Of a stretch of 64,000 nucleotides of DNA, positions 18,519-27,926 are shown piece by piece (the stretch's first letter is position 1; each line of letters begins with the position of its first letter). Source of the stretch: Bacillus sp. SA1-12. Lineage in GTDB: Bacteria; Bacillota; Bacilli; Bacillales; Bacillaceae. The stretch covers positions 1 through 64,000 of the forward strand of contig NZ_LATZ01000011.1 of NCBI RefSeq assembly GCF_000981385.1, written 5' to 3'. The translations under genes and the position numbers were made by a program. The notes below the pieces were generated by a model. It worked only from the letters and a program-made list of their open reading frames with translations. It was not told the origin of the DNA and did no database searches.

Positions 18519-19394
18519 ATGGACAAAAAAGACTGGCTTATTTTACAAATGGTATATGCAGAAAAGAATATTACAAAAGCAGCCGAGCGCCTCTATATTT
18601 CTCAACCAACCTTAACGTATCGTTTACAACAAATTGAAAAAGAATTTGACATTAAATTGTTTTATAGAGGAAGAAGGGGCGTTGATTTTACCGAACAGGG
18701 AGAGTTATTAGTAAAATATGCAGAAGATATGCTTAAACAGCAGAAAGAAATGGAAGAAATGCTGTGGAATACAGGGAATGAAGTACGCGGTACATTGCGA
18801 TTAAGTGTATCAAGAACATTTGCTTTTTATCGACTTCCGCAAATCCTAAAAGAGTTTAATAAACAGTTCCCTAAAGTTGAATTCCATGTTAATACTGGGG
18901 TAAACATAGATGTCGTTCAAACGATTTATAAACAGGATGCACATATTGGTATCGTTAGAGGTGATCATAGCTGGCCAAGTAAAAAAATCACGATCACAGA
19001 AGAAAATATTGCTGTTCTATCATCCCAAGAAATTAATTTAACAGAACTTCACTCTATGCGAAGAATTAGTTATAAAACTGATCCCACCTTGGAAATGGTC
19101 ATCGATAACTGGTGGAAAGATAATTTTACTATTCCACCAACCAGCACGATGAATGTTGACAATGTAGAAATAGCTAAAAGAATGGTTCTTAACGGATTAG
19201 GTTACTGTATTGCACCAAGTATTGTATTAGAAAAAAACGATAAATTGCATAAAATTTATCTTAATGATACAACTGGCTCTCCAATTGTATGGAAAACACG
19301 CATCTTATACCGTGAAGAACTTCTAGAATTAGCGATGGTAAGAGAGTTCATCCAGTTTCTTCAGGATTATCATCGTCATTACTTTGAGGAATAA
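18519..19394 (+). CDS. LysR-family transcriptional regulator
   Basis: A 291-residue LysR protein with an N-terminal helix-turn-helix (NITKAAERLYISQPTLTYRLQQIEKEFD) and an effector-binding domain (about 90-280). It is paralogous to the regulator at 13805-14707. It is divergent from the broken racemase/DUF1537 kinase operon and lies upstream of the isopropylmalate-dehydrogenase-like gene at 19836. It probably controlled both, with a sugar acid or hydroxy acid as effector. AGAGAGGAA precedes the start. Confidence 0.88.
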   Translation: MDKKDWLILQMVYAEKNITKAAERLYISQPTLTYRLQQIEKEFDIKLFYRGRRGVDFTEQGELLVKYAEDMLKQQKEMEEMLWNTGNEVRGTLRLSVSRTFAFYRLPQILKEFNKQFPKVEFHVNTGVNIDVVQTIYKQDAHIGIVRGDHSWPSKKITITEENIAVLSSQEINLTELHSMRRISYKTDPTLEMVIDNWWKDNFTIPPTSTMNVDNVEIAKRMVLNGLGYCIAPSIVLEKNDKLHKIYLNDTTGSPIVWKTRILYREELLELAMVREFIQFLQDYHRHYFEE

Positions 19395-19835
19395 TATCCC
19401 GATTGTGAGCTTTAAATGGGAACTTTCTAATATAGAGCTTTACTAACAACACAATAGATGCTTCCCGTATAGTAACAGTAGCATTTCAAATATCATTCTC
19501 CTCTTCTTTTCTGAAATGGTATTTGAAATGTATTATTTAGTAATCATCTATTTTGATCTTAAATTTTAAAAAAGAACAAGATACTTCTACTTATAAAAAG
19601 AATTATCCTTCACCTTACTAAAAGGATAGAGAAGCACTTCATTTTGCCCTCAAAGCTTTAACTTTACGACTTTAATATGTAAATTGAAAGAAATAGAAAA
19701 ATTTAATCAATTAATATAAAAAAAACAATATTTTATTAATTTCTAATTTTATATTACATTATTGATATAAAGTTCATGCTTTTTTTAGGAACTATTAGAT
19801 CATTGGCATAATATAACAGAGAGGGATGACAAAAA
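19395..19835. other. Intergenic stretch before the dehydrogenase gene
   Basis: No gene. It contains an inverted repeat, CATTTCAAATA (19482-19492) with TATTTGAAATG (19520-19530), and very AT-rich sequence near 19680-19760. The ribosome binding site GAGAGGG lies at its right end. No promoter is clear. Confidence 0.5.
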
Positions 19836-20915
19836 ATGACTGTTTATCGTCTTGGTGTACTAGCTGGGGATGGAATTGGTCCGGAAATTGTAAGCGCTAC
19901 AGTTGATGTATTTAAAACGGCTGCACAGAAAGTAGGAGTGACGATTGAATGGATTGACCTGCCGATGGGTTGGGAAGGTATCAAAAAACATAACGATCCT
20001 CTTCCGGAGATCACGACAAAAGCATTGGAAAACACTCATGGATGGATACTTGGTCCACATGATTCTGCTGCATACCCTCCAGAGCATAAAGTGAAACTTA
20101 ACCCAAGTGGTGCGCTTCGCCATACACTTGATTTATTTGCAAACATTCGTCCAGCTAAAACAATGCCTGGCATTAAGAGTGTAGTTGGAGAAGCAGATTT
20201 AGTGATCTACCGCGAAAATACGGAAGGATTTTACGCAGATCGGAACATGTTTGCCGGCCATGGGGAGTGGCAAATTACAGAGGATGTGGTTGTCACATCT
20301 GGTGTGTTTACAAGAAAAGCAGCAGAACGAATTGCTCAAGCTGCCTTTAAAATGGCTATGAAGCGACGCAAAAAAGTAACAATTGTCCATAAAGCGAATG
20401 TTCTCCGTTTAAGTACAGGACTGTTTTTAAAGGTGTGTCGCGAAGTGGCTGAACAGTATCCTGAAGTGGCAGTGGATGATTATCATATCGACGCAATGGC
20501 TGCTCACTTAGTCCGCCGGGCAAAAGACTTTGATGTCATCGTCACGGAAAATATGTACGGAGATATCCTTTCTGATTTAGCTGGCGAACTTGTAGGAAGC
20601 TTAGGATTGGCACCTTCTATCAACTCAAATGAAAAACTGGCTATGGCTCAGGCAGCCCATGGTTCTGCACCAGATATTGCGGGATTAAATATAGGAAATC
20701 CAACAGGCATTATGCTGTCAACAGTCATGTTAATGGAATGGCTTGCTGAAAAACATAATGATTACAAGCTTGAAGAAATCGGTAAACTGGTGGAGCAAGG
20801 TCTTTACCAATCACTTAAAGATGGTGTGAAGACAAGAGACTTAGTCGGCAATGCCTCTACTTCTGAATTTGCAGAGGCTATTTCTGCGAGAATCAATCAA
20901 ACTGTTTTAAGTTAA
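19836..20915 (+). CDS. Isocitrate/isopropylmalate dehydrogenase family enzyme (beta-decarboxylating)
   Basis: A 359-residue NAD(P)-dependent oxidative decarboxylase. Family motifs are clear: GDGIGPEIV near the N-terminus, SGALRHTLDLFANIRPAKT with the substrate-binding arginines, YRENTEGFYADRN, VTIVHKANVLRLSTGLF with the catalytic Lys, the acidic metal site DVIVTENMYGDILSDLAGEL, and AAHGSAPDIAG. It is too far from any leu gene to be assumed LeuB. Tartrate, D-malate or a phosphorylated C4 acid are alternatives. Its position next to a LysR gene and a DUF1537 kinase relic favours sugar-acid breakdown. The substrate is inferred only. Confidence 0.85.
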   Translation: MTVYRLGVLAGDGIGPEIVSATVDVFKTAAQKVGVTIEWIDLPMGWEGIKKHNDPLPEITTKALENTHGWILGPHDSAAYPPEHKVKLNPSGALRHTLDLFANIRPAKTMPGIKSVVGEADLVIYRENTEGFYADRNMFAGHGEWQITEDVVVTSGVFTRKAAERIAQAAFKMAMKRRKKVTIVHKANVLRLSTGLFLKVCREVAEQYPEVAVDDYHIDAMAAHLVRRAKDFDVIVTENMYGDILSDLAGELVGSLGLAPSINSNEKLAMAQAAHGSAPDIAGLNIGNPTGIMLSTVMLMEWLAEKHNDYKLEEIGKLVEQGLYQSLKDGVKTRDLVGNASTSEFAEAISARINQTVLS

Positions 20916-20958
20916 TGGCATAGGCTATCATCCCGGATTTTTTCAAAGGTACAGCTGG

Positions 20959-21004
20959 AAAAGTAATAACACCCTGCATCCGTTTGCAGGGTGTTATTAC
21001 TTTT
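20959..21004. terminator. Strong bidirectional terminator
   Basis: AAAAGTAATAACACCCTGC (20959-20977) pairs perfectly with GCAGGGTGTTATTACTTTT (20986-21004) around an eight-base loop. It ends the plus-strand dehydrogenase gene and the minus-strand sorbitol operon, which converge here. Confidence 0.92.
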
Positions 21005-21028
21005 CACTTTCCATCCCAAACTTAAATT

Positions 21029-21694
21029 TCAACTTACATAAAGCGATTCGATCACTTTAACAACATCCGAAAACTCTTTATCTTTCATACTAGTTAATTT
21101 TAGATGAATATTTTCAAATAAAAGGTTTTCTGTTATTTTATTTGGCACGATAACACAATTTAGTCCTGCTGCTATTGCTGCCATTGAACCATTTGCAGAA
21201 TCCTCAAATGCAATGGCTTCTGATGGATCTATTTTAAAATAATGAATGACATTCTGATATAATGCCGGGTCAGGTTTTACCTTTTCCACATCATCTTTCG
21301 TTTGGATAATATCAAAGTATTCTAGGAGATTTAATTCCTTTAAGAAAAAAGTAACCCATTTTCGATCAGAACTAGACGCCAATCCAATTTTTAATCCTAA
21401 GCTCTTTGCCTCTTTCAGATAATCTTCAACTCCATCCCGTGCAACAGGATTTTTCAGGTTATCTTTATGAAGCAACGAGGATGTTTCGATTACTTCTTCC
21501 AGAGTCATCGTTCCATTTGTTTTTTCCAAAATAAAGTCATAGAGTGCTTTAGAATCAGTTCCAATATAAGAGGCATAATCAGCAATAGGAAACTCACTTG
21601 CATGAAGTTTTAGCATCTTACGAAATGCTTCATAAAGGGCAAACTCCGTATCAATAATTAACCCATCAAAATCAAATACAACTGCCTTTATCAA
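21029..21694 (-). CDS. HAD-superfamily phosphatase / beta-phosphoglucomutase-like (YhcW type)
   Basis: About 221 residues. HAD motif I is DFDGLIIDTE near the N-terminus with the nucleophile Asp, motif II is in ASSSDRK, the motif III Lys is in EKVKPDPALYQ, and motif IV is FEDSANG. The cap is helical (subclass I), as in B. subtilis YhcW and phosphoglucomutase-like enzymes. I place the start at TTG 21694 because AAGGTG lies the right distance upstream; a GTG at 21703 sits on that site. It is the last gene of the sorbitol operon, so a sugar-phosphate phosphatase role is plausible but not shown. Confidence 0.8.
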   Translation of the reverse strand: MIKAVVFDFDGLIIDTEFALYEAFRKMLKLHASEFPIADYASYIGTDSKALYDFILEKTNGTMTLEEVIETSSLLHKDNLKNPVARDGVEDYLKEAKSLGLKIGLASSSDRKWVTFFLKELNLLEYFDIIQTKDDVEKVKPDPALYQNVIHYFKIDPSEAIAFEDSANGSMAAIAAGLNCVIVPNKITENLLFENIHLKLTSMKDKEFSDVVKVIESLYVS

Positions 21695-21709
21695 TTTTGT
21701 CACCTTCTT

Positions 21710-22393
21710 TTATATTGTTGAGATCAAACTATCACTATCTCTTCCATATTGGCTCGCCCATTCTTCGCTGAATTTTTTGACATCCTTCTCTACCGATGGA
21801 TGATTAAGCATTTCCTTAATTAACTCCGGCGAAGCTGTAATTCCATGTGTCCCGGATAAAAATACACCATGTAATTGTTGTACATTTTTAAAGCTTGCAG
21901 CTAATACTTGGCATGAAAGGTTATGAGATGAAAAAAGTTGTATAATGTCAGAAACCACCTTTACTCCATTACCTGTCAAGTTATCAATTCGATTGACATA
22001 TGGTGCCACATAATCAGCACCTGCTTTGGCAGCCAATAAAGCGCTCATTGGAGTATAAATAGTGGTAGCTAAGGTGCGAATCCCGTCTTTCTTTAACATT
22101 TTTATAGCCTTTATTCCCTCAATCGTAACTGGAACTTTCACTAGGAGATTTCCTGAAATTGCATGACATATATAATGTGCTTCTTCTCTGATATCCTCTG
22201 CTTTTTCAGAAATCGTCTGGACAAACAACTCTTTTTCCTCACCGATAACATTTCTTATATCCTTTAAAAGTGGAAGAAACTCTTTTTTTTCTTTCACGAT
22301 GATACTTGGGTTTGTAGTAACACCATCAATTGGTAAATACTCATGCAATTCATTAATCGCATTACTATTAGCTGAATCAATAACTAATTTCAT
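21710..22393 (-). CDS. fsa: Fructose-6-phosphate aldolase / transaldolase-like (TalC/FSA)
   Basis: A 227-residue class I aldolase of the small transaldolase group. The Schiff-base lysine is Lys86 in NLLVKVPVTIEGI. VIDSANSNAINE at the N-terminus, DGVTTNPSI and VLAASFKNVQQ are typical. The family either cleaves fructose 6-phosphate to dihydroxyacetone and glyceraldehyde 3-phosphate or acts as transaldolase; sequence alone does not decide. It lies downstream of the PTS genes across a hairpin at 22416-22490. It would act on fructose 6-phosphate, the product of sorbitol 6-phosphate oxidation. Confidence 0.88.
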   Translation of the reverse strand: MKLVIDSANSNAINELHEYLPIDGVTTNPSIIVKEKKEFLPLLKDIRNVIGEEKELFVQTISEKAEDIREEAHYICHAISGNLLVKVPVTIEGIKAIKMLKKDGIRTLATTIYTPMSALLAAKAGADYVAPYVNRIDNLTGNGVKVVSDIIQLFSSHNLSCQVLAASFKNVQQLHGVFLSGTHGITASPELIKEMLNHPSVEKDVKKFSEEWASQYGRDSDSLISTI

Positions 22394-22415
22394 AAATTTC
22401 TATCTCCTTTTAAAG

Positions 22416-22490
22416 AAAAAACGATCGCTTAACCCTTGCTATTCCTTACTATTCATAAGGTTTACCTAAAAAGTTAAGCATATCGTTTTT
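22416..22490 (-). terminator. Intercistronic hairpin between IIA and the aldolase gene
   Basis: GTTAAGC plus ATCGT (22473-22489) pair with ACGAT plus GCTTAAC (22421-22433), separated by a small internal loop. T runs exist on both strands. On the minus strand it probably gives partial termination, lowering aldolase and HAD expression relative to the PTS. Confidence 0.55.
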
Positions 22491-22496
22491 GTTTTT

Positions 22497-22862
22497 TTAT
22501 TTAGTCACGACTTGAATGAAATCTCCGGACTTTGGTAAGATAATCTCACTGTCTTCAAGATACAATGTTCCAGGTAACTCTGGAGTTGCAGAACCATCAA
22601 ATTTTAATGTGATGTGTCCAAGGGATGATAAATTTTTCTTTACCGCATCGCCTACAGCCGTTACATTATATTCCTTTTCTCCAAGTTGAAGAGTATCTCC
22701 TGGTACAATATCGCTTTCTAGATTTTTTATATCAATTAATAAGCAATACTCTGCTAATTCAGCTGGAGCATTATCTCCAAATAGAATCAACATTTTTTCG
22801 CCAAGGAAATCCGCGATTGATGGACCAATTTTATTAATATGTGTTTTATATTTTGTTTGCAT
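22497..22862 (-). CDS. gutA: PTS glucitol/sorbitol-specific EIIA
   Basis: A 121-residue cytoplasmic EIIA of the glucitol family (SrlB type). It takes phosphate from HPr and passes it to EIIB. The LGHITLKFDGSATPELPGTLYLE segment near residues 80-105 is characteristic. AAAAGGAGA precedes the start. It follows the IIB gene in the operon, in the same order as the Lactobacillus casei gut operon. Confidence 0.92.
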   Translation of the reverse strand: MQTKYKTHINKIGPSIADFLGEKMLILFGDNAPAELAEYCLLIDIKNLESDIVPGDTLQLGEKEYNVTAVGDAVKKNLSSLGHITLKFDGSATPELPGTLYLEDSEIILPKSGDFIQVVTK

Positions 22863-22911
22863 TGGGTAAATCTCCTTTTCTTACATTGTTTAAATGAGAT
22901 GTTTCTTGAAA

Positions 22912-23931
22912 TTAACTATCATACATTCCAAAGCTTGCTAGCCATGCAATAAAGACGGTTGGTGCTCCGGTCAAGAACCTTGAATAAAGAACAGATGGAA
23001 CTCCTACCTCTACTGTTTCCACCTCAGCTTCTGCAAGACCTAGCCCTACTGGTACAAAGTCAGCTGCAGCTTGTGCATTAATAGCAAATAGCGCTGGTAA
23101 TGCTAAATGAGCTGGAATATTTCCTTTTCCAATTTCAACCCCGATTAATGTTCCAACTACCTGAGCAATAACGGCTCCAGGTCCTAAAAATGGTGATAGC
23201 AGCGGGAATGAACATACTAACGCAATAACCATTAAACCCCAAACATTACCAGCAAATGGTGATAAGATCTTTGCAAAAAGATCACCAATGCCAGATTCTA
23301 GAATGACACCGATCAAAAGTGCAACAAAAGCCATAAATGGAAGAATTGTTTTTATCACTGTATCAATTGCTTCACGGCCCGCTTGGTAGAATATGCTTGT
23401 AACAGAGCCCAAAGCCATACCTACTCTAGCTAATAATCCTTTTGGTGCCGTTTGTTCACTAATTTTCTTTTTCGTACTATACTTACCTTCTTGTTTTTCC
23501 TCTTGCTTAACAGCAGTTTCAGCAGTAGTTGTTTCGTTTGAAGCTGCTGCATCACTTAACTGAATGTTCTCAACTTTAACACCTGAAACATAAATATCTT
23601 CTGTAATATGTTTTGCCAATGGACCACTTTGTCCTGTAGGCATAATATTAATAGTAGGAATTCTTTTTTGAGGATATAATCCACAACGCAGTGTTCCACC
23701 ACAATCGATGATCACACATGCCATTTCATTTTCTGGAACTGACGTCTTAAAACCATCAACTAGTTCACAACCAGTTAACTCAGCAATTTTGTCTGCAATG
23801 TCAGGTCTTTGTCCGCCTGTAATATAAACCACTTTGTTTTTCTCTGCTGTTGGTGTAATTACTAATGGACCACCAAAACCACCGGATCCTTTTGAAACTT
23901 TTATAGAATGAAATGTCGTCATCATTTCCAC
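22912..23931 (-). CDS. gutB: PTS glucitol/sorbitol-specific EIIB(C) subunit
   Basis: A 339-residue subunit of SrlE type. The N-terminal EIIB domain has the [14 protein letters not shown] element and the phosphorylatable cysteine region [13 protein letters not shown] linker rich in Glu, Thr and Ala follows (about 130-165). The rest is membrane-embedded and ends in [25 protein letters not shown]. The longest frame starts at GTG 23931; ATGs at 23925 and 23922 are equally possible. It lies three bases from the IIC gene. Confidence 0.92.
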   Translation of the reverse strand: MEMMTTFHSIKVSKGSGGFGGPLVITPTAEKNKVVYITGGQRPDIADKIAELTGCELVDGFKTSVPENEMACVIIDCGGTLRCGLYPQKRIPTINIMPTGQSGPLAKHITEDIYVSGVKVENIQLSDAAASNETTTAETAVKQEEKQEGKYSTKKKISEQTAPKGLLARVGMALGSVTSIFYQAGREAIDTVIKTILPFMAFVALLIGVILESGIGDLFAKILSPFAGNVWGLMVIALVCSFPLLSPFLGPGAVIAQVVGTLIGVEIGKGNIPAHLALPALFAINAQAAADFVPVGLGLAEAEVETVEVGVPSVLYSRFLTGAPTVFIAWLASFGMYDS

Positions 23932-23934
23932 CGC

Positions 23935-24480
23935 CTATAATTGAACTGTATCTTTTAATTTTACTTTTTGCTGTTTAGCAACATATGCTGTCGTTAAATC
24001 GGTAACCCAGCCTCTTAAAAAGTTTGTTGCAATACCAACAAGGAAATAGCGAAGTGCTAATTCTGTTGTGTCGTGACCTAATGTTGTAATTCCCGCAGCA
24101 ATGCCAAGGAATACAAACAATTCACCTGGGTTTACGTGTGGAAACAATCCATTATGTGTATGACAGGAGTATGATGCTGCTGCATAGTAGCTTGGTTTGT
24201 ATTTTTCAGGTAAAAATCTTCCAAGTGATAGTGTCATTGGATTTGCAAAAACAAATGTACCAATTACCGGCAATATGAAATATCTTGTAAAGGGATTTTT
24301 CCCTGATTTTTTCGCAATTCTTTCTACTCTTTCTTCTCCAACTAGACGAATAATCGCATTCATTGCAACTAATAACATAATTAATAATGGAACAATGCCT
24401 GTTACAAGATCGATAAATACCTCTCCGCCATGGCGGAACAAATCCATAAATTTTTCTGCACCTTTAATAACGATTTCCAT
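23935..24480 (-). CDS. gutC: PTS glucitol/sorbitol-specific EIIC subunit
   Basis: A 181-residue integral membrane subunit (SrlA type) with at least three hydrophobic helices. [28 protein letters not shown] at the N-terminus (shown here only as a family hallmark at about 10-38) and the [23 protein letters not shown] segment near 105-125 identify it. AAAGGGTGA precedes the start. It forms the sorbitol channel together with the IIBC protein. Confidence 0.92.
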   Translation of the reverse strand: MEIVIKGAEKFMDLFRHGGEVFIDLVTGIVPLLIMLLVAMNAIIRLVGEERVERIAKKSGKNPFTRYFILPVIGTFVFANPMTLSLGRFLPEKYKPSYYAAASYSCHTHNGLFPHVNPGELFVFLGIAAGITTLGHDTTELALRYFLVGIATNFLRGWVTDLTTAYVAKQQKVKLKDTVQL

Positions 24481-24496
24481 ATCATTTCACCCTTTT

Positions 24497-24922
24497 CTAT
24501 TTCTTACTAGGAATTAAATAATCGATCCAACCTTTTTTAACCTTTAGCTCTCCGCCTTTTGAAATAATGTCATAGCTTCTCAAGGCATCAGCAATTGCTA
24601 ATCTTGTTAATTTATCGACACCATTAAAGTCATCGTCAGAGATCTTCAACAAATATTTTCCTTCAAAGCCTTTCAGATCCCTCACACGAGTGAAAACTGT
24701 AACTCCTTGCATCTTTGCTGCCTTTATAATTTTATTGCGTTTATCAATACAGAACATGACAACAGTACCCGCACGAAACATCCCTGTCTTTTTCCCAATA
24801 GCTACTCTTCCTAAAGATCTCATCTCAGCATATTTTCTATTAAAGTGCCGTATCTGCAAAAAGCCGAGTATACTCTGAACAAGCCATGCTGCACCTATTA
24901 ATATGATTAAATAGAAAATCAT
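24497..24922 (-). CDS. gutM: Glucitol operon activator GutM/SrlM
   Basis: About 141 residues from ATG 24922 (MIFYLIILIGAAWLVQS). A longer frame to 25027 adds a non-homologous leader, so I reject it. One N-terminal membrane helix is followed by a soluble part with RHFNRKYAEMRSLGRVAIGK and KLTRLAIADALRSYD. GutM proteins act with the PRD regulator to activate sorbitol operons in Lactobacillus and E. coli. The gene sits between the regulator and the IIC gene, as in gutFRMCBA. Confidence 0.88.
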   Translation of the reverse strand: MIFYLIILIGAAWLVQSILGFLQIRHFNRKYAEMRSLGRVAIGKKTGMFRAGTVVMFCIDKRNKIIKAAKMQGVTVFTRVRDLKGFEGKYLLKISDDDFNGVDKLTRLAIADALRSYDIISKGGELKVKKGWIDYLIPSKK

Positions 24923-25047
24923 CTCTTCATCCCTTTTCCTTGATGTTATTTTGATTGTTTTCTCTGGCTCGGAGTTGGTTAAATATTTAAATGCATAGAA
25001 TAGACCATCACATGATTGTCCTTTCAATCATAAACTCCAATCACAGA

Positions 25048-26967
25048 TTAAAGTCCGCTATCTAGAAGATGTGTGATATCACTATATTTATTTAATGCAG
25101 ACATTTTTTCTATTAATTGCTTATCGTTCGCTATACGGATAATTTCATCATATATTTTCACAATTAAGTATTCACTCTGATCTGTTTGCTGTTCCGGTAA
25201 CCCCAATAGGAAAATCAGTTTCAGCTCTTTCCCATCTGCTATGACCGTATCAGGGAAGATGCCAAGTGCTAGTTCAATTTCATCTGACAGCTTATTAAAT
25301 GTATGTGGCAATGAGATATAATTATCAAACACCATTGACCCCTTATTTTCTCTTTCCTTCAGCCTGTCTTTAAAACCGTGATCCAAATATCCTTTTTTCA
25401 CAAGAGAATCAACCATATGCATGACATTTTCGTGATAATCTTTTGAACTATCTAAAATAAAGAATTTCTCCTCAGTAACTAGCTCTGCAACAACAGATAA
25501 GTTTACACTTTGATTCTTAAGCTTATTTTTTTGCTTATAGAGAGTCTTCTCGATCTCCCTTTTCACATTTATTTCGTCAAATATTTCATTGATCATAATA
25601 AATGGTTTTGTTATCTCAAAAGTTAGTTTTACAGTAGAAAAAACAAGATCATACTCGTTTAGAACTTCTTCTTTCACATCCATATCTGAATAAAGATCGA
25701 TTGTGGCCTCTTTATTGAGAATTCGCTCCAATTGTATGGCAATTAATTTTGCCGTACCTCTTCCCGTTCCACACACGACAGCGACTTTTTGAAATCGCTT
25801 TACTTTATCATCGCTAAGTGTGATGAAGACTCCAAAATAAAAAGCTAAGTATCCTAATTCATCTTCATTTACGTTAACACCAAATTTACTTTCAATAACC
25901 TGACCCGCCATTTCAGCCATCTTATAAGCTACAGGATACTTTCTTTTCACATCAACTAGTAATGGATTTTTCAATCGTAATCCAAATAGCAAACGGTTTA
26001 GCATAAACGTGAGATGATATTGTAAATCAACAAAAAGCTGCTTATTCTCGTTAATAATTTCTTTATGAAATCCTAGCTGCTCAACAATTTGTTCTAATAG
26101 CTGTTTCACATCATCTGTTATGGTGATATCGGCCATAGTACGATTATTAGTAGGTGTTCGTCTCCCTGCAATCGGGATAGTTATAAACAATAATTCAGGT
26201 TCAGGAATGTTAATTGGTAATTGACGTTCTAAAGCTTTCACAATTTCTTGTGCAATTTGATAATCTTGAGTGTTTAATAGTTGCCTATGTTTATGTTGTA
26301 TTTCTTCAATTGGATGACCTTTCAAAAGGCGATCTAACATAATAACAATAAATTCCATTAACCTCGTTTGCGTTGTCGATTCCAAGTCATACTTATAAAA
26401 GATTTTGAACAGTTCCTCTGAAATATCTTCATCAAGAGGATATGATTTATACAACACATCGAAGATATTATCTAAAATGAACAGCCTTAAATCGAGCTCT
26501 TTTCCACTTAGGGTCATCCCCATATTTTGTTTTCCTTGAACCTTCAGATTGTAGGTTTCAAAAGAGACAGACGCTTTTTTCAACTCATTGACAAGGGTCG
26601 TTCTGCCAATGTTCATCTCATAAGCCAAGTCATCTAATGTATAAACTTCTTCACTGCTTATTAATCGTTCAATAATAAAAGCGATTCTTCGTTTTGGAGT
26701 ATCAAGCAAATCATTTTCAGAACGATTTTTTTCAATAAGAAGCTGAAACATTTGTTCATCTACAATATCCAGCCTGTATCCTTTGCCCTTTTCTTTTACT
26801 AGAGCTGCAACATCCGTTAAGTCATCATTTATCTGTTTAATATAATTACGAATAGTCCTTGTACTAACTCCAAGTGATTCTGCAAAATAATCCAGGGAGC
26901 AGTAGGGTTGCTTATGAGCTATCTCAACGATTTTAAAAACCTTTTCATCCATTAATAGATCAGACAT
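25048..26967 (-). CDS. gutR: PRD-containing transcriptional activator of the sorbitol operon (GutR/MtlR-like)
   Basis: A 639-residue BglG/MtlR-type regulator. In order: two helix-turn-helix segments (about 20-50, SLGVSTRTIRNYI, and 108-132), PRD1 (about 185-285), PRD2 (about 295-405), an EIIB(Gat)-like domain with Cys399 in VVCGTGRGTAKL, and a C-terminal EIIA(Mtl)-like domain with a His in SLPHTF. PRD2 keeps His318 (LQYHLTFML), but the second conserved PRD His appears as Tyr/Phe in LAFYFGVF, so phosphoregulation may differ. Activation would depend on PTS phosphorylation state. It lies between the dehydrogenase and gutM. Confidence 0.9.
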   Translation of the reverse strand: MSDLLMDEKVFKIVEIAHKQPYCSLDYFAESLGVSTRTIRNYIKQINDDLTDVAALVKEKGKGYRLDIVDEQMFQLLIEKNRSENDLLDTPKRRIAFIIERLISSEEVYTLDDLAYEMNIGRTTLVNELKKASVSFETYNLKVQGKQNMGMTLSGKELDLRLFILDNIFDVLYKSYPLDEDISEELFKIFYKYDLESTTQTRLMEFIVIMLDRLLKGHPIEEIQHKHRQLLNTQDYQIAQEIVKALERQLPINIPEPELLFITIPIAGRRTPTNNRTMADITITDDVKQLLEQIVEQLGFHKEIINENKQLFVDLQYHLTFMLNRLLFGLRLKNPLLVDVKRKYPVAYKMAEMAGQVIESKFGVNVNEDELGYLAFYFGVFITLSDDKVKRFQKVAVVCGTGRGTAKLIAIQLERILNKEATIDLYSDMDVKEEVLNEYDLVFSTVKLTFEITKPFIMINEIFDEINVKREIEKTLYKQKNKLKNQSVNLSVVAELVTEEKFFILDSSKDYHENVMHMVDSLVKKGYLDHGFKDRLKERENKGSMVFDNYISLPHTFNKLSDEIELALGIFPDTVIADGKELKLIFLLGLPEQQTDQSEYLIVKIYDEIIRIANDKQLIEKMSALNKYSDITHLLDSGL

Positions 26968-27099
26968 GTCATCACCTCTTTATTCAAAAGGATGTCATTA
27001 GAATAAAGTGAACAGGGAAGCGGTATTTACTTAACAGAGTTCCCTGTTTCTTCGACATCCATAAGGCATGATCTGTCTCTATTCTTAGTAACGCTTTCT

Positions 27100-27900
27100 T
27101 TACCCTCGGGACTTCCCACCTGAGATATTTATCGTTGTACCAGTAATATAACTAGCACGATCAGAAGCGAGGTAAGAAACTAGATCGCCTATTTCCGTTA
27201 GTTTTCCTTCTCGTCCAAGAGGGATTGATTTACTATAGTCTGTTGAAAGACCATCTACTGTTACTCCGCGAGTATATGCTAGTGCTTCGTTATATGCATC
27301 TGTGCGAAGTCCAGTTGTTTCAATGATTCCAGGTGCGATGGCAACAACTCGAATATTAAATTTACCTAGTTCTTTCGCCCAGGCACGAGTAAAAGCAATG
27401 ACTGCTCCTTTGGTGGCAGAATAACAGCTTTGTCCAGCAGATCCCTCTTGTCCTGCTTCAGAAGAAACATTTATAATAACACCTTGGTTTTGCTTTAGCA
27501 TTTCTTTGGCAGAAGCTTGCGCAAAAAGATAAGGGCCTTTTTGATTAACTGCTACCATAAAATCAAAATCTTTCTCACTTAACTCATATTCTGGTCTTTC
27601 TCCCTGATCATCAACCAATAATCTTGGCAGGTTTACACCAGCATTGTTTACAAGAATGTCGACTTTGCCAAATAACTCCACTGTTTTAGCTACTGCTCTA
27701 TCTACGCTCTCTTTATTTGTCACATCGCACTTCACAAAATACGAACCATCTTCTTGTTGTCCTTCCTCACCATTTAAATCAGCAACAACAACTTTAGTCC
27801 CGTTCTTTTTTAGTTCATTCGTGATATTTAAACCGATTCCAGATGCCCCACCGGTAACGATCGCCACTTTTTCTTCTAAACCAAGCCAAGAATTGCTCAT
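27100..27900 (-). CDS. gutF: Sorbitol-6-phosphate 2-dehydrogenase (short-chain dehydrogenase)
   Basis: A 266-residue SDR enzyme from ATG 27900 (MSNSWLGLEEKVAIVTGG), which follows AGGAGG; an in-frame extension to 28056 has no ribosome binding site and crosses the promoter region. The NAD-binding TGGASGIG motif, NNAGVN, catalytic Ser in INVSSEAGQEGSAGQ and YSATKGA (Tyr-x-x-x-Lys) are present. The length and SNSWLGL start match the Lactobacillus GutF type. It converts sorbitol 6-phosphate to fructose 6-phosphate and is the first gene of the sorbitol operon. Confidence 0.92.
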   Translation of the reverse strand: MSNSWLGLEEKVAIVTGGASGIGLNITNELKKNGTKVVVADLNGEEGQQEDGSYFVKCDVTNKESVDRAVAKTVELFGKVDILVNNAGVNLPRLLVDDQGERPEYELSEKDFDFMVAVNQKGPYLFAQASAKEMLKQNQGVIINVSSEAGQEGSAGQSCYSATKGAVIAFTRAWAKELGKFNIRVVAIAPGIIETTGLRTDAYNEALAYTRGVTVDGLSTDYSKSIPLGREGKLTEIGDLVSYLASDRASYITGTTINISGGKSRG

Positions 27901-27926
27901 GTCTTCTTCCTCCTGTCCATTTATCG

